Notes: generated by a model not told the origin, from the sequence alone. A stretch of DNA of 36,974 nucleotides from Roseitalea sp. (GCA_017642895.1 JAEPON010000024.1:1-36974); one strand, 5' to 3'. Positions 1-8,740 are shown, counted from the stretch's first letter. A program made the numbers and translations.

Positions 1-286
1 GGACAGCAAAAGCCGGCGCTCGTGGCGACCAGCCTTTTGATGATTTTTTGCGGCGCAGGAGCGAGCGATGGGCGAGCCGAACTGGCTTGAACGGCTCTGC
101 CGGCTGGCCAAGCTCACGGTGCGTGTCTAGCGCGTTTGCGTGCCACAGGACAGACATCCGAAGTCCCACCTGAACGGCAGATTCCTGAAAAAGAAAACTG
201 GCTCGGCGGAATCCGACAGAAGACCCCAGGCGGCGCTTCACTCTATTTCCGCACCCGAAACCGATGCATGGAAAACGGAGTGCTCA
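1..286. other. Left edge, no gene supported
   Basis: No open frame here has a convincing start, ribosome site or recognisable product. A short frame at 68-130 (20 codons) ends in TAG and resembles nothing I know. The open frame of the following gene extends up to position 140, but that stretch has low-complexity, non-family composition. The region probably carries the promoter and leader of the prp operon; I could not pick out a clear -35/-10 pair. Confidence 0.4.
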
Positions 287-1840
287 GTGCAACGCCATAT
301 CGTCAAAGCCCATCGCGAGGCTGATCGTCTCGCCAAGCAGAACCAGCTTGCCTGGAAGATCGCGGTCCTTGCGGCGGACCGGTCACCGATTGACGAAGCG
401 GCCGCCGGCATGGTGGTCAATCGGATCATCGACAATGCCTCGGTCGCGATCGCGGCGATCAATCGGAGCCCGGTCGCAACAGCGCGCGCGCAGGCACTGG
501 CCCATCCGCGGCCGGGTGGCGCCACCGTCTTCGGCATGCCTGAAGAGGCCCGGTTCAGCGCCGAATGGGCGGCCTGGGCCAATGGCACGGCGGTGCGCGA
601 GCTTGATTATCACGACACGTTTCTGGCCGCCGACTATTCTCACCCCGGAGACAACATCCCGCCGATCATCGCCGCTGCCCAGCAGACCGGTCGCGGCGGC
701 GCCGACATTCTGCGCGGCATCCTGACCGCCTACGAGGTCCATGTCGCGCTGGTCAAAGCCATCTGTCTGCACGAACACAAGATCGATCACATTGCCCATT
801 TGGGGCCGGCGGCCGCCGCAGGCATCGGCGCGCTGCTCGACCTGCCGGCCGACGTGATCTACCAGGCGGTTCAGCAGGCGCTGCATTGCACGGTAACCAC
901 GCGGCAGTCGCGCAAGGGGGAGATTTCGAGCTGGAAGGCCTTCGCACCGGCCTATGCCGGCAAGGTCGCCATCGAGGCCGTCGACCGCGCGATGCGCGGG
1001 GAGGGGGCACCGTCGCCGATCTATGAGGGCGAAGACGGCGTGATCGCCTGGATCCTGAACGGACGCAGCGCCCGCGACCAGGGCCGCTCGCCGTTCGACG
1101 AGAGTTATGTGATCGGTTTGCCCGAACCGGGCGAGCCGAAGCGTGCCATTCTCGACACCTACACCAAGGCCCATTCGGCCGAATATCAGAGCCAGGCGCT
1201 GATCGATCTGGCCTTCAAACTCCGTGAGCGGGTGATCGACAAGACCGGCGGCGACTGGGATCGGATTGCAAGTGTTCAAATCAAGACCAGCCATCACACC
1301 CACCATGTGATCGGCACGGGCGCCAACGATCCGCAGAAGCGCGACCCGAAGGCCAGCCGCGAGACGCTCGACCACTCCATTTTGTATATCGTCGCGGTCG
1401 CGCTGCAGGACGGGCGCTGGCACCATGTCGACTCCTATCGGCCGGAACGGGCATCGCGGCCGGACACGGTGCGGCTGTGGCACAAGATCAAAACCATTGA
1501 GGACGCCGGCTGGACCGCCCGCTATCACGCGATCGATCCCGGCGAGAAGGCCTTTGGCGGCGAGATCGTCATCACCCTTGACAATGATGAAGTCATTTCG
1601 GGCGAACTGGCGGTGGCCGATGCGCATTCGCTCGGCGCCAGGCCATTTGATCGCGACGATTACATCGCCAAGTTCCGGACCCTGACCAGCGACATCGTCG
1701 ACGCTGCCGAAGCGGACCGGTTCCTCGACACCGCGCAGCGCCTCTCCGGTCTGGCGGCCAAGGAGACCGGCGGCCTCAATGTCACGGTCCCGGCCGGTCG
1801 GCTCGAAGCCGCCTTGCGCGACGAGAAAGGGATATTCTGA
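287..1840 (+). CDS. prpD: MmgE/PrpD family protein, probable 2-methylcitrate dehydratase
   Basis: Predicted to dehydrate 2-methylcitrate to 2-methyl-cis-aconitate in the cytoplasmic methylcitrate cycle of propionyl-CoA oxidation. The protein is recognisable as MmgE/PrpD by its helical N-terminal domain with a WANGTAVRELDYHD stretch and by segments such as GLPADVIYQA-like and KAFAPAYAGK runs. I chose the GTG at 287 because GGAG lies six bases upstream and it gives 517 residues, close to the family length of about 480-500. The same frame stays open up to an ATG at 140, but those 49 extra residues do not look like the family. The stop overlaps the start of prpB by one base (TGATG). Family membership is firm; PrpD rather than another MmgE/PrpD dehydratase is inferred from prpB and prpC next door. 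Confidence 0.9.
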   Translation: MQRHIVKAHREADRLAKQNQLAWKIAVLAADRSPIDEAAAGMVVNRIIDNASVAIAAINRSPVATARAQALAHPRPGGATVFGMPEEARFSAEWAAWANGTAVRELDYHDTFLAADYSHPGDNIPPIIAAAQQTGRGGADILRGILTAYEVHVALVKAICLHEHKIDHIAHLGPAAAAGIGALLDLPADVIYQAVQQALHCTVTTRQSRKGEISSWKAFAPAYAGKVAIEAVDRAMRGEGAPSPIYEGEDGVIAWILNGRSARDQGRSPFDESYVIGLPEPGEPKRAILDTYTKAHSAEYQSQALIDLAFKLRERVIDKTGGDWDRIASVQIKTSHHTHHVIGTGANDPQKRDPKASRETLDHSILYIVAVALQDGRWHHVDSYRPERASRPDTVRLWHKIKTIEDAGWTARYHAIDPGEKAFGGEIVITLDNDEVISGELAVADAHSLGARPFDRDDYIAKFRTLTSDIVDAAEADRFLDTAQRLSGLAAKETGGLNVTVPAGRLEAALRDEKGIF

Positions 1841-2772
1841 TGCTGTTTACCCAAAAGACCGCGGCGGAAAAGCGCGCCGGCCTGCGCCGGGCACTGGCGA
1901 GTGATCGGCTGTTGCGGTTTCCCGGCGCGATGTCGCCGCTTGTCGCCACCATCATCGAACGGCAGGGCTGGGACGGCGTCTACATCTCCGGCGCTGTCAT
2001 CGCCAACGAACTGGGCATGCCCGATATCGGCCTCACCAGCATGTCCGAGGTCGTCGAACGCGGCCGCCAGATCGCACGCGCCACGGACCTGCCCGCCATC
2101 ATCGATATCGACACCGGCTTCGGCGAGCCGATGGCGGTTGCCCGTACCGTGCGGGAACTTGAGGATGCCGGCCTTGCCGGCTGCCATCTGGAGGACCAGA
2201 CCAACCCCAAGCGCTGTGGCCATCTGGACGGCAAGGCCATCGTCCCGGTCATCGAGATGGTTCGCAAGATCAAGGCTGCCATCGACGCGCGCCGCGACCC
2301 CGACTTCCTGATCATCGCGCGCTCCGATGCCGCCGCCGTCGAGGGCCTGGACGGCGCCATCGCGCGCATGAAGGCTTATCAGGACGCCGGCGCCGACGTC
2401 ATCTTCGCCGAGGCGATGCGTGATGAGAACGACTTTGCCGCCGTACGCAAGGCGCTGACCGTGCCGGTGCTGGCCAACATGACCGAGTTCGGCAAGTCGC
2501 GCCTGATGGATGCGGACGAACTTTCCGGGCTTGGCATCAACATCGTCATCTATCCGGTGACCTCGCTGCGGCTGGCGATGAAGGCCGTCGAGGACGGCCT
2601 GGCGGCGATCAGGGCCGATGGTCATCAGAACCAGATCGTCGATCGGATGCTGACCCGCAAGCGGCTGTACGAACTGGTCCGCTACGAGGACTACAACGCC
2701 TACGATCAGAGCATCTTCAACTTCGCAGTCTCGGACCAGGGTTCGGCGAAAAGCTCGGGCGAGGGAGAATGA
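1840..2772 (+). CDS. prpB: Methylisocitrate lyase (isocitrate lyase/PEP mutase superfamily)
   Basis: Cleaves 2-methylisocitrate to pyruvate and succinate, the last step of the methylcitrate cycle. The 310-residue length fits the family (about 295). The metal-binding stretch DIDTGFGE lies at residues 89-96. The catalytic loop KRCGH at 124-128 carries the general-acid Cys126, which corresponds to the KKCGH of PrpB. The C-terminal part ends in YNAYDQSIFNF, also typical of PrpB. The start overlaps the prpD stop by one base, so the two are translationally coupled; prpC begins five bases after the stop. Oxaloacetate-hydrolase or carboxyphosphonoenolpyruvate-mutase relatives are possible alternatives, but the prpD/prpC context argues for PrpB. 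Confidence 0.92.
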   Translation: MLFTQKTAAEKRAGLRRALASDRLLRFPGAMSPLVATIIERQGWDGVYISGAVIANELGMPDIGLTSMSEVVERGRQIARATDLPAIIDIDTGFGEPMAVARTVRELEDAGLAGCHLEDQTNPKRCGHLDGKAIVPVIEMVRKIKAAIDARRDPDFLIIARSDAAAVEGLDGAIARMKAYQDAGADVIFAEAMRDENDFAAVRKALTVPVLANMTEFGKSRLMDADELSGLGINIVIYPVTSLRLAMKAVEDGLAAIRADGHQNQIVDRMLTRKRLYELVRYEDYNAYDQSIFNFAVSDQGSAKSSGEGE

Positions 2773-2776
2773 ACCC

Positions 2777-3919
2777 ATGACCGGCTCCAACACATCGCCC
2801 GAGATCAGATTCGGCCTTGCCGGCGTCATCGTCGATGAAACCGCCGTGTCGAGCGTCATGGCGGAAACCAATTCGCTGACCTACCGCGGCTATCCTGTCC
2901 AGGATCTGGCCGCCCGATGCAGCTTCGAGGAAGTCGCCTGTCTTTTGCTGCACGGCGATCTGCCAGGCAAGGCCGACCTTGCCGCCTTCGCCGAAGAAGA
3001 GCGCGCGCAAAGGGCGCTCGATGACGACCATATCCGGCTGATCGCCGCCGGGCCCAAGCAAGCCCATCCGATGGACACGCTGCGTACGGTGGTCAGCGCG
3101 CTGGGCGAACGCGACCCCGACGCGGGAGACGATTCACCAAAGGCCCTGTTGCGGCAATCGGTCCGGCTTCTCGCCAAGCTGCCGACAATCGTCGCCGCCG
3201 ACCAGCGGATTCGGCGCGGCCACAAGCCCATTCCGCCTGACCCGGGCCTGCCCTACACCAAGAACTTCTTCAACATGTGTTTTGGCGCCGTGCCCGAGCC
3301 GGCGGTCCTGCGCTGCTTTGAGACCTCGCTGGTCCTTTACGCCGAGCACAGCTTCAACGCCTCGACCTTTGCCGCCCGCGTCATCACCTCGACCTTGTCG
3401 GACCTTTGTTCGGCCGTCGTCGGCGCGATCGGCGCCCTGAAGGGGCCGCTGCATGGCGGCGCCAACGAGGCGGTCATGCACATGATGCTGGAGATCGGCA
3501 CGCCTGACAGGGCGGAAGCCTTCATCAACAGGGCGCTCGACGAAAAGCGCAAGATCATGGGCTTCGGCCATCGCGTGTACAAGGACGGCGACAGTCGGGT
3601 GCCGACCATGACGCGCGCTTTCCGGCAGATGGCGCAGATCAAGGATGGCGGGCAATGGGTCGAGATGGCCGACATCATCGAAAAGACCATGTCGGCACGC
3701 ACTGGCATCAAGCCCAATCTCGATTTTCCGACCGGGCCGGCCTATCATCTGATGGGCTTTGATATTCCGGTCTTCACGCCCATCTTCGTGATGAGCCGCA
3801 TCACCGGCTGGTGCGCCCACATCATCGAGCAGAGCGACAACAACAAGCTGATCCGTCCGCTTTCGGCTTACATCGGCCCCAAGCAGCGGCCCGTCGCCGG
3901 GCATCCAGAACGCGTTTGA
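2777..3919 (+). CDS. prpC: 2-methylcitrate synthase / citrate synthase family protein
   Basis: Condenses propionyl-CoA with oxaloacetate to 2-methylcitrate. The 380-residue length is that of the short bacterial type II/PrpC enzymes (370-390), not of the long hexameric citrate synthases. The catalytic residues are visible: His226 in HGGANE, His265 in GFGHRVYKDGDSR and Asp316 in NLDFPTG. The substrate-contacting His191 is in AEHSFNAST. The start ATG at 2777 is just downstream of GGGAG at the end of prpB. It is the last gene of the operon, and a hairpin follows before the convergent TRAP genes. Citrate synthase activity cannot be excluded, because the family is promiscuous between acetyl- and propionyl-CoA. 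Confidence 0.93.
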   Translation: MTGSNTSPEIRFGLAGVIVDETAVSSVMAETNSLTYRGYPVQDLAARCSFEEVACLLLHGDLPGKADLAAFAEEERAQRALDDDHIRLIAAGPKQAHPMDTLRTVVSALGERDPDAGDDSPKALLRQSVRLLAKLPTIVAADQRIRRGHKPIPPDPGLPYTKNFFNMCFGAVPEPAVLRCFETSLVLYAEHSFNASTFAARVITSTLSDLCSAVVGAIGALKGPLHGGANEAVMHMMLEIGTPDRAEAFINRALDEKRKIMGFGHRVYKDGDSRVPTMTRAFRQMAQIKDGGQWVEMADIIEKTMSARTGIKPNLDFPTGPAYHLMGFDIPVFTPIFVMSRITGWCAHIIEQSDNNKLIRPLSAYIGPKQRPVAGHPERV

Positions 3920-3928
3920 ACGCGGTGG

Positions 3929-3947
3929 CTCCGCCATCACGGCGGAG
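3929..3947. terminator. Hairpin between convergent prpC and dctM
   Basis: A perfect 7-bp stem (CTCCGCC / GGCGGAG) with a 5-base loop lies nine bases after the prpC stop and 61 bases before the end of the convergent dctM gene. There is no T-tract on either side, so it is a weak intrinsic terminator at best. Its position between two converging operons is what suggests the role. Confidence 0.35.
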
Positions 3948-4007
3948 ATCCCGCAACGCCGGGCTCGGCCATGGCTTGGACCCGTTTCCGCCTGATCGTG
4001 AAACGCG

Positions 4008-5372
4008 CTAATCCAGCAGCCTCTCGGGAAGCCACAGCACAAGCTGCGGCTGCCAGATCAGAAGCCCGAGCATGCCCAGCTGCAACAACACGAAGGGGGT
4101 TATGCCGCGGTAAATGTCGCGCATGGCAAGCTGGTCGCCGGCCGCGCCCTTGAGGTAGAACAGGGCAAATCCGAAAGGTGGCGTGAGAAACGAGGTCTGC
4201 AGATTCACCGCCAGCAACACCGCGAACCAGTAGATCAGATCCGCTCGAAGGACGTGTTCGCCAAGGTCCATCAGTTGTATGATGGGAGCGAATATCGGCA
4301 ACAGGATCAATGTGATTTCGATCCAGTCGAAGAAAAAGCCCATGATGAAGACCATGATCAGCATCATGGCCAAAAGCCCCCAGTCTCCCAGATTGAGCGA
4401 TTGCGCGGTCTCGACGATGAAATGTTCGCCGCCGACGATGCGGAAGACGTAGGAGAAGGCGGTCGCGCCGACGAAGATGAAAAACAGCATCGCCAGGGTA
4501 CGCACCGACCCGTCCATTACCTCGCCGAGCACCCGAAACGACAGTCGGCGGCGAAACAGTCCCAGCAAAAGCGCGGCGAAAACGCCCACGCCGGATGCTT
4601 CGGTCGGCGTTGCGATGCCGCCCAGGATCGAGCCGAGAACGGCGACGATGATCAAGAACGGCAAGGAGAGCGCGATGATCAGTTCGCGCCAGATTCCGGT
4701 CCGTTCCGACGCCGACAGGGGCGGCACCTTCGGCGCTGCGGCCGGGTCGATCGTCGCCTTGGCGACGACATAGACCAGATAGAAGCCGGCCAGCACCAGG
4801 CCGGGGATGAAGGCGGCGGTGAACAGCTTGGCCAGATTCAGGGTCAGAAGGTCGCCCATGAAGACCAGCATGACAGAAGGCGGGATCAGAATGCCAAGCG
4901 TGCCGGCGCTGGCGACGGTGCCTGCCGCCAGTTGGGGCGAATAGCCGCGCTCGATCATCGTGGGGACCGCCAGCACTGTCAGCATGACGATCGATGCGCC
5001 GACAATGCCGGTGGCGGCAGCGAGGATCGTGCCCAGCACAACGACGGCAAGCGCCAGCCCGCCCGGCACCGCACGCATCGCGCGTTGCAGCGCAATCAAC
5101 AGATCCTCGGCGATGCGGGTCTTCTCCATGATGATGCCCATGAAGAGAAACATCGGAGCAGCGACCAGCACCGGATTTTCAATGATGCCACCGAAGATCC
5201 GGTTGGGCATCAAGGTGATCTGAACAAGGCGCATCTCACCAACGAGCAGGGCAACGGAGCCAAAGATCAGTGTGATGCCGCAAAGAACGACCGGAACCGG
5301 CAGGTTGGAGAACAGGCCGATGACCAGAGCCAGAAACATGACCGCCGGCAAGAGTTCGATCAGCGCGTCCAT
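4008..5372 (-). CDS. dctM: TRAP transporter large permease subunit
   Basis: Large membrane subunit (about 12 helices) of a tripartite ATP-independent periplasmic transporter, using an ion gradient to import an organic acid. The 454 residues after the chosen start match DctM. Typical features include the VLCGITLIFGSVALLVGEM region near the N-terminus, GILIPPSVMLV in the middle and the hydrophobic C-terminus ending in LPERLLD. The frame stays open 89 codons further upstream, but that part is basic, non-membrane sequence inside dctQ. The ATG at 5372 has AGGCAGGG ahead of it and gives the family N-terminus MDALIELLP. It overlaps the dctQ end by 13 bases. This is the last gene of the dctP-dctQ-dctM operon and is convergent with prpC. 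Confidence 0.92.
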   Translation of the reverse strand: MDALIELLPAVMFLALVIGLFSNLPVPVVLCGITLIFGSVALLVGEMRLVQITLMPNRIFGGIIENPVLVAAPMFLFMGIIMEKTRIAEDLLIALQRAMRAVPGGLALAVVVLGTILAAATGIVGASIVMLTVLAVPTMIERGYSPQLAAGTVASAGTLGILIPPSVMLVFMGDLLTLNLAKLFTAAFIPGLVLAGFYLVYVVAKATIDPAAAPKVPPLSASERTGIWRELIIALSLPFLIIVAVLGSILGGIATPTEASGVGVFAALLLGLFRRRLSFRVLGEVMDGSVRTLAMLFFIFVGATAFSYVFRIVGGEHFIVETAQSLNLGDWGLLAMMLIMVFIMGFFFDWIEITLILLPIFAPIIQLMDLGEHVLRADLIYWFAVLLAVNLQTSFLTPPFGFALFYLKGAAGDQLAMRDIYRGITPFVLLQLGMLGLLIWQPQLVLWLPERLLD

Positions 5373-5911
5373 AGCCCTGCCTTTTCGAACGGCGTTTCCA
5401 GCAAGTCGGGGCGCTTGAGCACGATCAGGCAACGCAGCGCGACCGCGATTGCGCCCAAAAGCGTCAACAGGGCCGAGAGGGGAATCGCCGACTTGATGAT
5501 CCAGCGGTGCGGCAGGCCAAGCCCGCCGCTCGATGTCTCGCCGCGCACAAAGGACCTTTCGGCGAACTCGTAGCCGAACCACAAAAGCAGGACCATGAAC
5601 GGAACAAGAAAAAGGACGATCGCCCAGAATTCGAGCCAAAGCCTGGTTTTCTCGCCCAGCCCGGCCGCGAAGATGTCAATGCGGACATGGGCGTTGCGTG
5701 TGTAGGCGTAGCCAAAGCCCAGAACCGCGATTGCGCCGTGCAGATGCCATTGAAGCTCCTGCAGCCTGAACGATCCCGTCGCAAAGAAACGGCGCCCGAT
5801 CACGTCGTAGATGATCACCGCGGTCAGGACGAACAGCAACAATCCGGCGAAGCGCGCGAACTGCAGGCAGATCCAGGAAAGCCCGTTTGATAGGGTGAGA
5901 AGCGCGGTCAT
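5360..5911 (-). CDS. dctQ: TRAP transporter small permease subunit
   Basis: Small membrane subunit of the TRAP transporter, with four predicted transmembrane helices. The 183 residues match the family, with the characteristic RRFFATGSFRLQELQWH stretch after helix 1 and an NAHVRIDIF motif leading into helix 2 (compare NGHVRVD in DctQ proteins). I took the ATG at 5911, which begins MTALLTLSNGL; the frame remains open upstream, but that sequence is basic and non-membrane. It lies 41 bases after dctP and overlaps dctM by 13 bases, in line with co-translation of the two membrane subunits. Confidence 0.9.
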   Translation of the reverse strand: MTALLTLSNGLSWICLQFARFAGLLLFVLTAVIIYDVIGRRFFATGSFRLQELQWHLHGAIAVLGFGYAYTRNAHVRIDIFAAGLGEKTRLWLEFWAIVLFLVPFMVLLLWFGYEFAERSFVRGETSSGGLGLPHRWIIKSAIPLSALLTLLGAIAVALRCLIVLKRPDLLETPFEKAGLWTR

Positions 5912-5952
5912 CGGACGGACAGCGCCGGTCTTGCCGGCGTTGCTCCCTTGGT

Positions 5953-6981
5953 TCAGTCGAGATAGCCGAGGGCTTTCCACTGCGAATAGGAGTCGCGAAA
6001 CGCCTGGATATGGTCCCAGACCCGCTTGAAGTCGGCGTCGGCGTCGGACTTTTCGTCCACCACGTCCTGCCAGGCGCCTTCGAAGGCGGCCAACATCTCG
6101 TCGGACCAGCGGTGCGTCTGCACGCCTTCCTCGTTCACCATCCTGGCCAGAGGTGCGAGTTGTATGGCTTCGCCCTCGGCGGTGGTCAGCGCCACGTTGG
6201 CGGTGCACACTTCCCGGATGGTGGCGCGTTGACGTTCGTCCAGGCCGTTCCAGCTGTCGGTGTTCATGATGAAGACGATCAGCGAGGTCTGCTGGTGCCA
6301 GCCCGGGAAATAGTAGTGGCTTGCATGTTCATACATGCCCAGTGCATCGTCGATGGCCGGAAAGGCAAGCTCGGCGGCGTCGATCGTGCCAAGATTGAGT
6401 GCGGTCATCGTGTCGGCCGGCGTCAGGAACTGTGCTTCAACGCCCAGCTTCTGCATGACGGCGGCGGCGAGGCCGAACAGGCGCATTTTCTTCCCCTGAA
6501 GATCCTCGACGGAGTTGATCTCCTCACGAAACCAACCCGAGGCCTCCGGCGCGGTGATCGCGCAGAGCTCGGTGTGGATGCTGAACGGTTCGGCAAGTTC
6601 GGCCCACAGTTCGGCGCCTCCACCATAATACCACCATGCGGTGTATTCACGCACATCGGGGCCGAACGGAAACGCGGTGAAAAGGGCTGCGGCCGGAATG
6701 ACCCCTTCGGCAAAACCGGGACTATACCACGCCGCCTCGATCGCGCCGGTCGAAACAGCATCCCAGATCTCGTTGCCTCCGACGATCTCTCCGGGGTTTC
6801 TGAACGTGATGTTGAGCGAATCCCCGGCGATCAGGGAAACCCGCGCGCCGAATTCCACACCGCTTTGTCCAACCAGCGGCAGCGTGCCGGGATAGATGGA
6901 CTGCATCTCAATGTCGCGGGCTTGCGATGCGCCGAGCGTCGCCAGCAGGGCGGCCGCCGCCGCCGAGATCTTAAGTTTCAT
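5953..6981 (-). CDS. dctP: TRAP transporter substrate-binding protein (DctP/TakP type)
   Basis: Periplasmic ligand-binding subunit of the TRAP system. The Sec signal peptide covers residues 1-21 (charged MKLK, an Ala/Leu core, cleavage after ASQA). The body carries DctP hallmarks: GGNEIWDAVSTGAIEAAW, a GKKMR motif in the central lobe and TIDAAELAFPAIDD followed by YYFPGWHQ. The PGW-type segment is typical of the 2-oxoacid-binding TakP subgroup rather than of C4-dicarboxylate DctP, so a 2-oxo or hydroxy acid is the likely ligand (inference). The ATG at 6981 has AGGGAAAAG nearby; an upstream in-frame start at 7017 would add 12 hydrophilic residues before the signal peptide. First gene of its operon. 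Confidence 0.9.
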   Translation of the reverse strand: MKLKISAAAAALLATLGASQARDIEMQSIYPGTLPLVGQSGVEFGARVSLIAGDSLNITFRNPGEIVGGNEIWDAVSTGAIEAAWYSPGFAEGVIPAAALFTAFPFGPDVREYTAWWYYGGGAELWAELAEPFSIHTELCAITAPEASGWFREEINSVEDLQGKKMRLFGLAAAVMQKLGVEAQFLTPADTMTALNLGTIDAAELAFPAIDDALGMYEHASHYYFPGWHQQTSLIVFIMNTDSWNGLDERQRATIREVCTANVALTTAEGEAIQLAPLARMVNEEGVQTHRWSDEMLAAFEGAWQDVVDEKSDADADFKRVWDHIQAFRDSYSQWKALGYLD

Positions 6982-7052
6982 GTTGCTTTTCCCTTTCCAG
7001 TGATTTCGGCCAGTCAAGCCACCGGCGCGGTCGGGGCCCGGATGATTTGCGC

Positions 7053-7073
7053 TTTATTTTGAATCAAAATAAA
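7053..7073. promoter_or_regulatory. Perfect palindrome upstream of the TRAP operon, candidate operator
   Basis: TTTATTTTG and CAAAATAAA form a perfect 9-bp inverted repeat around a 3-base centre (AAT). It lies about 72 bases upstream of the dctP start, inside a strongly AT-rich block (about 7050-7200) that contrasts with the GC-rich genes. This is the usual look of a transcription-factor site. No regulator gene is adjacent, so the protein that binds here is unknown. Confidence 0.5.
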
Positions 7074-7097
7074 ATTTCTTGTTATCCATAATAATAT

Positions 7098-7116
7098 GAT
7101 TAATATTCGATTAATA
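7098..7116. repeat. Tandem GATTAATA direct repeat, one helical turn apart
   Basis: The octamer GATTAATA occurs at 7098-7105 and 7109-7116, an 11-base period, in the AT-rich promoter region of the TRAP operon. Same-face spacing suggests a regulator or upstream-activating site. It could equally be chance in AT-rich DNA. Confidence 0.3.
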
Positions 7117-7419
7117 CCCTTGTATTCGCATCCGTCTTAGATAAAAATTCCGTGTGATTATATTTTCAAAATTGAATTTGAATTACGATCTCGCAGAGTA
7201 ATATTTATGTGAAACAAGTCACGGATCAGGCTGTTTCCTCCCCTTTCCTGATCGCGCGTGAGGCAACATGTTACTTTGAATTGAAACTCACCGATTTCAG
7301 ATTCTGGCTTACGAGCACCAAAAGTGTTTCAGTTTTGCGCCGAACCAATTGCACCTGCGCCGAACCCGGATCACCTCGTTTCGGCGTTTCTGCGGGATTT
7401 CGGCTGCCGCCGGTGTTTG
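7117..7419. other. Non-coding stretch between TRAP promoter and IS remnant
   Basis: No gene is supported here. The left part is AT-rich and contains TTCAAA...TTTGAA arms. The right part carries an 11-bp direct repeat (TGCGCCGAACC at 7336-7346 and 7356-7366, 20-base period). An open + frame crosses this region, but its composition changes midway and it runs antisense through the reductase gene, so I do not call it. Confidence 0.5.
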
Positions 7420-7705
7420 GAGCACCCGGCTGGAGATTTTCCGGGGGTGTGGCTCAGGGCGGCGATGCCGCTACGGAGCCGTTGATCAGCGATATTGGCG
7501 GCGTGTTGCCGATCGCGCTGTGTGGGCGGATTTCGTTGTGGTCTCCGCACCGTTCCGCCAGTTTCGAACCGGCACGATCAAGGCTGCGTGTTCAGGCGCT
7601 TGGCGCGGAACTTGCCCCCCGATCAAGTTCGGGACAGGCCGTTGAAGCCTTCCGTGAAGGCGTTATACGGCATGATGCCGACGGTGCATGGTTTCCCGTT
7701 CCGCA
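7420..7705 (-). pseudogene. IS3-family transposase (orfB) C-terminal remnant with IS end
   Basis: Read on the minus strand, the region gives pieces of the DDE transposase C-terminus in shifting frames. RNGKP, then NAFTEGFNG (7664-7638, with the catalytic Glu of the DDE triad), then KFRAKRLNTQP, then KLAERCGDHNEIRPHSAIGN, ending at a TGA at 7456-7454. Intact IS3/IS407-group proteins read roughly RPGKPTDNAFIEAFNG...FRAECLN...YNEIRPHSAIGN. The copy has at least two frameshifts, an in-frame insertion and an internal stop, and the N-terminal three quarters are missing. The sequence after the stop, about 7418-7453, is the element's end and is closely matched at 35643-35680. Confidence 0.8.
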
Positions 7706-7762
7706 GGGGTCGCCAGGTGCCGGACGACCGAACCGGCCATTCGAACCCTGCCCGCTCCCCGA

Positions 7763-8740
7763 TCACACATACAAGCCGGCAACGCGCCCGCGGAGCCGGA
7801 CCAGCGCGAGCACGGCATCGATGGTCGGTGTGGCCGTCGCTGTGATCTTTCCCAGTTCCTGCACCGAACCAAGAAGCGCGTCGATTTCCATCGGCCGGCC
7901 CGCCTCAAGGTCCTGGAGCATCGATGTGCGGTGGGCGCCAACTGCGGCCCCGCCGTCAATGCGCCGGTCCACGTCGATGGGAAACCTTGTGCCAAGCTTT
8001 TCGGCAATCTGTCGGGCCTCAATCATCATGGTGCGAACCACCGCGCGTGTACCCTGATCTGTGCACAGCACATCAAGGGTGGCATGGGTGAGCACCGAGA
8101 TGGGATTGAACGACAGATTGCCCCACAGCTTTACCCATATCTCATCGCGCAACCGCGGGCGAACGGGAGCCTTCAAGCCCGCCTCGCCCAGTTTTTTGGA
8201 AAGCATCAAGGCACGCTCTGACTTGGAGCCATCCGGCTCACCGAGCGAGAAGCGATTGCCTTCGATATGTTTCACAGTCCCGGGCGCGGAGACTTCTGCG
8301 GCAGGGTAGACGACGCACCCCAGAACATTGTCAGGCCCAAAGCCGTTCCATTGCGCATCCCCCGGATCGACGGTCGCAAGACGCATGCCCTCAAGGACAC
8401 CGCCGATCTTGTGAAAGTACCACCAAGGAATCCCGTTGACGCCGGAGACGATCGTCGTCCCTTTGCCGATGAGTGGCTGCATCTTTTCGACAAGCGGCGG
8501 CACGGAATGCGCCTTCAGAGTGATGACCAGATAATCCTGGCGTCCGAGCTCAGCCGGATCCTCCGAGGCCAAGACGGGAACAGTCGTCGGCTTGCCTTCC
8601 TCGATCAGCGTCAGGCCATTTTGCTTTATGGCGGCGAGGTGTGGTCCCCGTGCGACCAGGCTCACTTCGGCTCCCGCCCGGGCAAGCTTTGTGCCGATAT
8701 AGCCGCCAATGGCACCCGCTCCGAAAACACAGATCTTCAT
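7763..8740 (-). CDS. PanE/ApbA-family 2-dehydropantoate 2-reductase-like protein, candidate oxalyl-CoA reductase
   Basis: NADPH-dependent reductase of the ketopantoate reductase fold, 325 residues. The Rossmann motif GAGAIGG is at residues 7-13, and the C-terminal helical domain includes the EIWVKLWGNLSFNPIS segment (KPR Lys/Asn region). Usual members reduce 2-dehydropantoate. However, this gene starts 13 bases after an oxalate-CoA-ligase-like gene and no pantothenate gene is near. In Methylobacterium extorquens a PanE paralogue, PanE2, reduces oxalyl-CoA to glyoxylate. By context I infer that role here: CoA activation of oxalate followed by reduction to glyoxylate. Start at ATG 8740; the signature MKICVFGAGAIGG is the true N-terminus of the family. 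It is the last gene of the long minus-strand cluster. Confidence 0.82.
   Translation of the reverse strand: MKICVFGAGAIGGYIGTKLARAGAEVSLVARGPHLAAIKQNGLTLIEEGKPTTVPVLASEDPAELGRQDYLVITLKAHSVPPLVEKMQPLIGKGTTIVSGVNGIPWWYFHKIGGVLEGMRLATVDPGDAQWNGFGPDNVLGCVVYPAAEVSAPGTVKHIEGNRFSLGEPDGSKSERALMLSKKLGEAGLKAPVRPRLRDEIWVKLWGNLSFNPISVLTHATLDVLCTDQGTRAVVRTMMIEARQIAEKLGTRFPIDVDRRIDGGAAVGAHRTSMLQDLEAGRPMEIDALLGSVQELGKITATATPTIDAVLALVRLRGRVAGLYV

Noticed and set aside
140..286. N-terminal extension of prpD from ATG 140
   Set aside because: The extra 49 residues have no family resemblance, while GTG 287 has a good ribosome site and gives the usual length.
4254..5573. Long plus-strand frame opposite dctM
   Set aside because: Repetitive Asp/Gln/His/Arg composition typical of the antisense shadow of a membrane-protein gene; similar shadows exist opposite most genes here.
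7209..8057. Open plus-strand frame of 282 codons
   Set aside because: It runs antisense through the IS remnant and the PanE-like gene, has no ribosome site and no recognisable domain.
7763..8740. Pantothenate biosynthesis reductase
   Set aside because: The fold is right, but there are no panB/panC neighbours and the gene is coupled to an oxalate-CoA-ligase-like gene.
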